The position numbers and the translations under genes were made by a program. From Pseudonocardiaceae bacterium (lineage in GTDB: Bacteria; Actinomycetota; Actinomycetes; Mycobacteriales; Pseudonocardiaceae), in contig WHTH01000013.1 in assembly GCA_009377865.1 (NCBI GenBank), positions 1 through 64,000 of the forward strand: a stretch of 64,000 nt of DNA, given 5' to 3'. The notes under the pieces were generated by a model. The model saw nothing but the letters and a program-made list of their open reading frames with translations. It was not told the DNA's origin and did no database searches. This document shows positions 58,515 through 64,000 of this stretch, piece by piece. Within the stretch, counting starts at the first letter, position 1; each line of letters starts with the position of its first letter.

Positions 58515-59560
58515 GCACCAGCGCCATCGTGCTCGGTATCGAGACCTCCTGCGACGAGACCGGCATCGGGATCGTGCGGCTGGCCGACGCCGGGACCGTG
58601 ACCCTGCTCGCCGACGAGGTCGCGTCCAGTGTGGACGACCATGCACGGTTCGGCGGGGTGGTGCCGGAGGTGGCCTCCCGCGCGCACCTGCAGGCGATGG
58701 TGCCCACCGTGCACCGCGCACTGGACTCCGCGGGCGTCGCAGCATCCGATGTGGACGCCGTCGCGGTGACTGCCGGGCCGGGGCTGGCCGGGGCGTTGCT
58801 CGTCGGCGTGGCAGCGGCGAAGGCCTATGCGACGGCGTGGGACGTCGCGCTCTACGGGGTCAACCACCTGGGCGCGCACGTCGCCGTGGATACCGTCGAG
58901 CATGGGCCGCTGCCGCCCGCACTGGCGCTGCTGGTCTCCGGCGGCCATTCCAGCCTGCTGCAGGTCAGCTCGCTGGCCGAGCCGATGCAGCCGCTGGGCG
59001 CGACGATCGACGACGCGGCGGGGGAGGCGTTCGACAAGGTCGCCCGGCTGCTCGGGCTGGGCTTTCCCGGCGGGCCGCACGTAGACAACGCTGCCCGCGC
59101 CGGCGATGCGGGATCGGTGCGCTTCCCGCGCGGCCTGACCGGGCCACGGGATGCGCGGTACGACTTCTCCTTCTCCGGACTCAAGACCGCGGTGGCGCGC
59201 CACGTGGAGGCCTTGCAACGGGAGGGCACGTCCGTCCCGGTCGCCGATGTCGCGGCGGCGTTTCAGGAGGCGGTGGCCGACGTGCTCACCGCCAAGGCGC
59301 TACGCGCCGCCGCCGATCTCGGTATCGACACGCTGCTCGTCGGTGGTGGTGTCGCGGCGAACTCCCGGCTCCGGGCGCTGGCCGAGCAGCGTTGCGCCGC
59401 GGCAGGTGTGCGGCTGCGGGTGCCACGCCCCCGGCTGTGTACCGACAACGGCGCGATGGTCGCGGCGCTGGGCGCCCACCTGCTCGCCGCCGGCGCGCCA
59501 CCGTCGGATCCCGGCATCCCCGCCGACCCCGCACTGCCCGTCACCACCTCGCTGCTGTAG
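58511..59560 (+). CDS. tsaD: tRNA N6-threonylcarbamoyladenosine transferase TsaD
   Basis: 349 aa, ATG overlapping rim[15 protein letters not shown], the metal-binding HLGAH motif ([10 protein letters not shown]), [13 protein letters not shown] and [16 protein letters not shown] and [10 protein letters not shown] are all present. Catalytic subunit of t6A37 formation, required for accurate ANN decoding. Last gene before the groESL promoter. Confidence 0.97.
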   Translation: MSTSAIVLGIETSCDETGIGIVRLADAGTVTLLADEVASSVDDHARFGGVVPEVASRAHLQAMVPTVHRALDSAGVAASDVDAVAVTAGPGLAGALLVGVAAAKAYATAWDVALYGVNHLGAHVAVDTVEHGPLPPALALLVSGGHSSLLQVSSLAEPMQPLGATIDDAAGEAFDKVARLLGLGFPGGPHVDNAARAGDAGSVRFPRGLTGPRDARYDFSFSGLKTAVARHVEALQREGTSVPVADVAAAFQEAVADVLTAKALRAAADLGIDTLLVGGGVAANSRLRALAEQRCAAAGVRLRVPRPRLCTDNGAMVAALGAHLLAAGAPPSDPGIPADPALPVTTSLL

Positions 59561-59587
59561 CCGGAGGGGCAGGCCCGGGGGTCGGTG

Positions 59588-59616
59588 TTGAGCGTTGGCA
59601 GTCGGCTGAGTAGAGT
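59588..59616 (+). promoter_or_regulatory. groESL promoter
   Basis: -35 TTGAGC (59588-59593), 17-nt spacer, -10 TAGAGT (59611-59616). The predicted start falls inside the CIRCE operator, so repressor binding would block transcription. Confidence 0.7.
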
Positions 59617-59621
59617 GCCAA

Positions 59622-59648
59622 CTGGCACTCGAGCTAGTGGAGTGCTAG
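59622..59648 (+). promoter_or_regulatory. CIRCE operator (HrcA-binding site)
   Basis: CTGGCACTC (59622-59630), nine bases, GAGTGCTAG (59640-59648): a near match to the CIRCE inverted repeat TTAGCACTC-N9-GAGTGCTAA. HrcA binding here represses chaperonin genes until heat shock. Confidence 0.9.
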
Positions 59649-59785
59649 CAACGGCGCCAAGCCGCCTCGGCACCCGCGACGGCGGGGTGGCAGGGAGCCT
59701 ACGCAGTGTCCCTTCAATTCACTGTCCGTTCAATTCGTTGACAACCTGCCAACGCTTCCAGGCCCCAGAAGGTGGAGGTCACACC

Positions 59786-60082
59786 GTGGCGAGCGTGAAC
59801 ATGAAGCCGCTCGAGGACAAGATCGTGGTCCAGACGAGCGAGGCCGAGACGACCACCCCGTCCGGCATCGTCATCCCGGATACCGCAAAGGAGAAGCCCC
59901 AGGAGGGCAAGGTCCTGGCTGTAGGCCCGGGCCGCACCGATGACAAGGGCAACCGCATCCCGCTGGATGTGGCTGTCGGTGACGTCGTCATCTACTCCAA
60001 GTACGGCGGAACCGAGGTGACGTACCACGGCGAGGATTACCTCATCCTCTCCGCGCGCGACGTGCTGGCGGTCGTCAACTGA
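59786..60082 (+). CDS. groES: Co-chaperonin GroES
   Basis: 98 aa from GTG 59786 after AAGGTGGAGGTC. Starts [20 protein letters not shown], contains the mobile loop ([20 protein letters not shown]) and the [20 protein letters not shown] end. Caps GroEL rings. First gene of the CIRCE-controlled operon. Confidence 0.98.
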   Translation: MASVNMKPLEDKIVVQTSEAETTTPSGIVIPDTAKEKPQEGKVLAVGPGRTDDKGNRIPLDVAVGDVVIYSKYGGTEVTYHGEDYLILSARDVLAVVN

Positions 60083-60102
60083 GGATCGCCGCAACCTCAT
60101 GA

Positions 60103-60156
60103 CCGCCCCGGCGACCCCGAGATATGACGGTTCGACCGTCAGGGCCGCCGGGGCGG
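60103..60156 (+). promoter_or_regulatory. Nested hairpins between groES and groEL1
   Basis: Outer stem CCGCCCCGGCG (60103-60113) with CGCCGGGGCGG (60146-60156), 11 bp; inner stem TGACGGT (60125-60131), loop TCG, ACCGTCA (60135-60141). It sits between the two cistrons, so it may set their relative expression by attenuation or mRNA stability. Confidence 0.55.
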
Positions 60157-60176
60157 CCGTGTATGCCGGGACCTGA

Positions 60177-61868
<1,692 letters not shown>

Positions 61869-61885
61869 GCCCTCCCGCATCAGGT

Positions 61886-61928
61886 GAAGGTGCCGTTCAG
61901 TGCATCCCGTGCAGTGAACGGCACCTTC
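61886..61928 (+). terminator. Strong terminator after groEL1
   Basis: Perfect 14-bp stem GAAGGTGCCGTTCA (61886-61899) with TGAACGGCACCTTC (61915-61928). The loop holds a further TGCA/TGCA pairing. Placed 17 nt after the groEL1 stop. Confidence 0.8.
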
Positions 61929-61980
61929 GCTGCGTCCGGAGACTTGGCGCTGCGACTGCGGGTAGCCGGACGATGACCTC

Positions 61981-62009
61981 TTGTGACGGCGATACGGAAC
62001 GATTACGGT
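61981..62009 (+). promoter_or_regulatory. Candidate promoter of the bldM-like gene
   Basis: -35 TTGTGA (61981-61986), 17-nt spacer, -10 TACGGT (62004-62009). It implies a leader of about 170 nt. The segment between the terminator and this site has no gene. Confidence 0.5.
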
Positions 62010-62188
62010 ATTCCCACACCCGTTCACTCTCGGTACGCTCTGGTCTGCTCCACCTCGGTGACAGCGCCCGTTCGGGCAAGCACCCTTGACGCGGCCGACG
62101 GATTTTTCCACCAGATCGTGTCAAGGTCCGGCGGCAGGCGACCGATGGAGGAATAAGTACGTCACTCGGCTGCAGGAAAGGAGCCTCC

Positions 62189-62785
62189 GTGACCGCGGTT
62201 CTCATCTGCGATGACCGGAGAAGCGTCCGCGAAGGACTCACCCGTGTGATGTCCGCGGTTCCGGGGGTCGCCCGCATCGACTGTGTCGCGCACGGCGACG
62301 AGTTGCTGGCCCGATTCTCGCGGCAGCCGGTGGACGTCGTTCTGGTCGGCACCCAGCGGGCGGTTCCCACCGGCGTCGAAGCCACGCGCCGGCTCGTGTC
62401 CGCGCACCCGCAGGCGAACGTGATCGTGTTCGGGGCGCCGGACGACGCGGGCAGCATCGCTGCGGCCATTGCCGGCGGTGCCCGCGGCTACCTGCGCTGG
62501 GACGCCTCTCGCCCGGAGCTTGTCGCGGCGCTCGCACACACCCTCGCCAGCACCTCGGTACCCGCACCTCGAGCCCCTTCGGATCCCGGAGTGCAGCTGA
62601 CCGAGCGCGAGTTGCAGGTGCTGCGCGGTATGAGCCAGGGCAAGAGCAACGGGCAGATCGGCCGCGAGCTCTACCTCTCCGAGGACACCGTCAAGACCCA
62701 CGCCCGGCGGCTGTTCCGCAAGCTCGGCGTACGTGACCGGGCGCAAGCGGTGGCGCATGGCTTCCGGCGGGGCCTGGTCGCCTGA
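62189..62785 (+). CDS. bldM: BldM-type orphan response regulator, phospho-acceptor missing
   Basis: 198 aa, GTG start after AAAGGAG. Receiver-like domain (1 to about 120) starting VLICDDRRSVREGLTRVM, then a LuxR helix-turn-helix (LTERELQVLRGMSQGKSNGQ.. to ..FRKLGVRDRAQAVAHGF). The GELYLSEDTVKTHARRLF-like region matches Streptomyces BldM nearly word for word. In BldM the usual phospho-Asp is residue 54; here VDVVLVGTQR places Gly54. Neighbours groEL1 and sigD agree with the bldM locus. It probably controls development or stress genes by dimerisation without phosphorylation. Confidence 0.82.
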   Translation: MTAVLICDDRRSVREGLTRVMSAVPGVARIDCVAHGDELLARFSRQPVDVVLVGTQRAVPTGVEATRRLVSAHPQANVIVFGAPDDAGSIAAAIAGGARGYLRWDASRPELVAALAHTLASTSVPAPRAPSDPGVQLTERELQVLRGMSQGKSNGQIGRELYLSEDTVKTHARRLFRKLGVRDRAQAVAHGFRRGLVA

Positions 62786-62926
62786 CCGGCGACATACGTC
62801 GGGCACCGCCGTAACGCCGGGCTCGGTTGGAGCTGTCACATCACGACCGTGCAACGTCACGTTCCGCATCGGGAGGGTCACCCGGTACGGTGCACGGGAG
62901 GTTTCGGCGTCCCTGGAGGGTGATGG

Positions 62927-63583
62927 GTGACCGGGACGGCGAACAAGCCACCGTCGGCCGGGCTGCTGCCCGGCCGGTCCTCACACGTAACGCTGGGGCC
63001 AACTGCTGCGATGACCATTACGGGGGACGGGTTCGACGCCCTCGTGGCGACGGCCGTAGCCGGCGATCGCACTGCGACCGACCGACTGCTGGCCACGATC
63101 CGTTCCCCCGTGGTGCGGTACTGCCGTGCTCGTGTCGGATCGCAGGAAAGGTCGTCCGCGTCAGCGGACGATGTGGCCCAGGAGGTGTGTGTCGCGGTGA
63201 TCACGGCGCTGCGCGGTTACCGGGACCAGGGGCGGCCCTTCATGGCGTTCGTCTACGGGATCGCAGCACACAAGGTCGCCGACGCCCATCGTTCCGCAGG
63301 CCGCAACCGGGCCGACCTCTTCGCGGATGTTCCCGATGAGGTCGAGTTGCGTGACGGGCCGGAACAGCGGTTCATGCAGGGCGAGCTGAACGGCCAGCTG
63401 GGCAGGCTGCTCGGCGTGCTTCCCGAGAAGCAGCGGGAGATCTTGGTGCTGCGGGTGATCGAGGGCTACTCGGCCGAGCAGACCGCCGAGATGGTCGGTT
63501 CGACACCCGGCGCGGTCCGAGTGGCGCAGCACCGGGCGCTGTCCCGGCTGCGCAAGGTGCTGTCTTCGGAAGGGGGGCTCTGA
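62927..63583 (+). CDS. sigD: ECF RNA polymerase sigma factor SigD
   Basis: 218 aa from GTG 62927 (GGAGG seven bases upstream); ATG 63011 would remove 28 residues. Sigma-70 region 2 ([20 protein letters not shown]..) and region 4 ([36 protein letters not shown]) are intact. In mycobacteria SigD is linked to the stringent response and is held by RsdA, whose gene follows 1 nt after the stop here. Confidence 0.9.
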   Translation: MTGTANKPPSAGLLPGRSSHVTLGPTAAMTITGDGFDALVATAVAGDRTATDRLLATIRSPVVRYCRARVGSQERSSASADDVAQEVCVAVITALRGYRDQGRPFMAFVYGIAAHKVADAHRSAGRNRADLFADVPDEVELRDGPEQRFMQGELNGQLGRLLGVLPEKQREILVLRVIEGYSAEQTAEMVGSTPGAVRVAQHRALSRLRKVLSSEGGL

Positions 63584-63584
63584 C

Positions 63585-64000
63585 GTGTCCGAGCATGACG
63601 ACGAGGCGCGAGACTACCCAGCCGATCTGGCCGCCATCCAGGCCGATGACGCGCTGCTCGATACGCTGAGCGGCTCACCCCCGACGTTCCCACCCGCTGA
63701 CGAGCCAGTGGCGAACGTGCTGCTGCAATGGCGGCGCGAGATAGACGCCGAGCCCGTCCCTGAGCTCGTCGACACCGACACGGCGATGAAGCTGATGGCG
63801 GATGCCCGACGCCCGGCGCCGCGGCGCCGCCCGGTGCTGATGCCGTTCGCCGCCGCTGCGGCCATGCTGGTGATCGCGTTCTCCGGAGTGGGTCTTGCCG
63901 CCAAGTCCGCGCAGCCGGAGGACCGGCTGTTCGGCGTCACCCAGGTGCTCTACCCCGAATACGCCGGCTCAGTCGAGGCCGCCACCGCGGTCGAGCGGGA
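63585..64000 (+). CDS. rsdA: Anti-sigma-D factor RsdA-like protein (5' part, cut by window edge)
   Basis: GTG at 63585 opens a frame that runs off the right edge (at least 138 codons). The N-terminus DYPADLAAIQADDALLDTLS matches the short sigma-binding region of RsdA, then a Pro-rich stretch, then one membrane segment (LMPFAAAAAMLVIAFSGVGL, near residues 87-107). The C-terminal extracytoplasmic part is incomplete. Immediately after sigD. Confidence 0.88.
   Translation, partial: MSEHDDEARDYPADLAAIQADDALLDTLSGSPPTFPPADEPVANVLLQWRREIDAEPVPELVDTDTAMKLMADARRPAPRRRPVLMPFAAAAAMLVIAFSGVGLAAKSAQPEDRLFGVTQVLYPEYAGSVEAATAVER

Overview
The window is one continuous high-G+C actinobacterial chromosome segment, most likely from a member of the Pseudonocardiaceae or a close relative. 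The evidence is gene order: the str, S10, spc and alpha ribosomal operons, then truA, a type VII (ESX) secretion locus, rplM-rpsI-glmM, glmS, acpS, nnr, alr, tsaE-tsaB-rimI-tsaD, groES-groEL1, a BldM-type regulator and sigD with its anti-sigma factor. Mycobacteria have nearly the same order, with ESX-4 between truA and rplM. Frequent GTG starts, a zinc-type S14, a CIRCE-controlled groES-groEL1 pair and the bldM-sigD neighbourhood agree. No rRNA, tRNA, CRISPR array or intact insertion sequence was seen.

Layout: 1-2404 is a small accessory/regulatory locus (three tiny minus-strand genes facing an XRE/DUF5753 regulator with a DUF397 partner). A short-chain dehydrogenase follows on the minus strand. 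3484-8159 is the str operon (rpsL-rpsG-fusA-tuf). 8171-18981 is the S10/spc region, running on into secY-adk-map to 21829. After a 618-nt spacer comes infA-rpmJ-rpsM-rpsK-rpsD-rpoA-rplQ-truA (to 27505). 27547-47131 is the ESX locus: eccE, eccB, mycP, eccD, eccC and two WXG100 genes, then a PE-like/DUF3558/PPE-like/EspG-like module, an EspC-like gene, a base-composition-shifted YbaB/WXG/membrane-protein module and a second mycosin. 47431-59560 holds rplM-rpsI, glmM, a hydrolase, glmS, and a tightly overlapping run from acpS to tsaD (cell-wall precursor, metabolite repair and tRNA t6A genes). 59588-64000 holds the heat-shock chaperonin operon, bldM, sigD and the start of an rsdA-like anti-sigma gene.

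The most unusual part is inside the S10 operon. The nearly invariant rpsS-rplV junction is interrupted by an internally deleted radical-SAM/SPASM maturase gene (11731-12279). The rplV that follows encodes a divergent L22 with codons unlike the neighbouring ribosomal genes and about five extra residues at the base of the hairpin that lines the peptide exit tunnel, at the position of the classic E. coli erythromycin-resistance deletion. This looks like replacement of the native rplV by an incoming segment, possibly from a peptide natural-product locus carrying its own L22. That origin is inference, but the broken synteny, the deletion, the insertion and the codon anomaly can be read directly.

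Other points of interest are a 19-nt element shared exactly by the rpsL and rpsJ leaders with its core also at the infA promoter; an EspG/PE/PPE-like module in an ESX-4-type position; a possible secreted effector and membrane partner; an L17 with a C-terminal sunset-like module; a BldM ortholog whose residue 54 is Gly instead of Asp; and two candidate leaderless promoters. All promoter, terminator and hairpin calls are by eye from sequence only.
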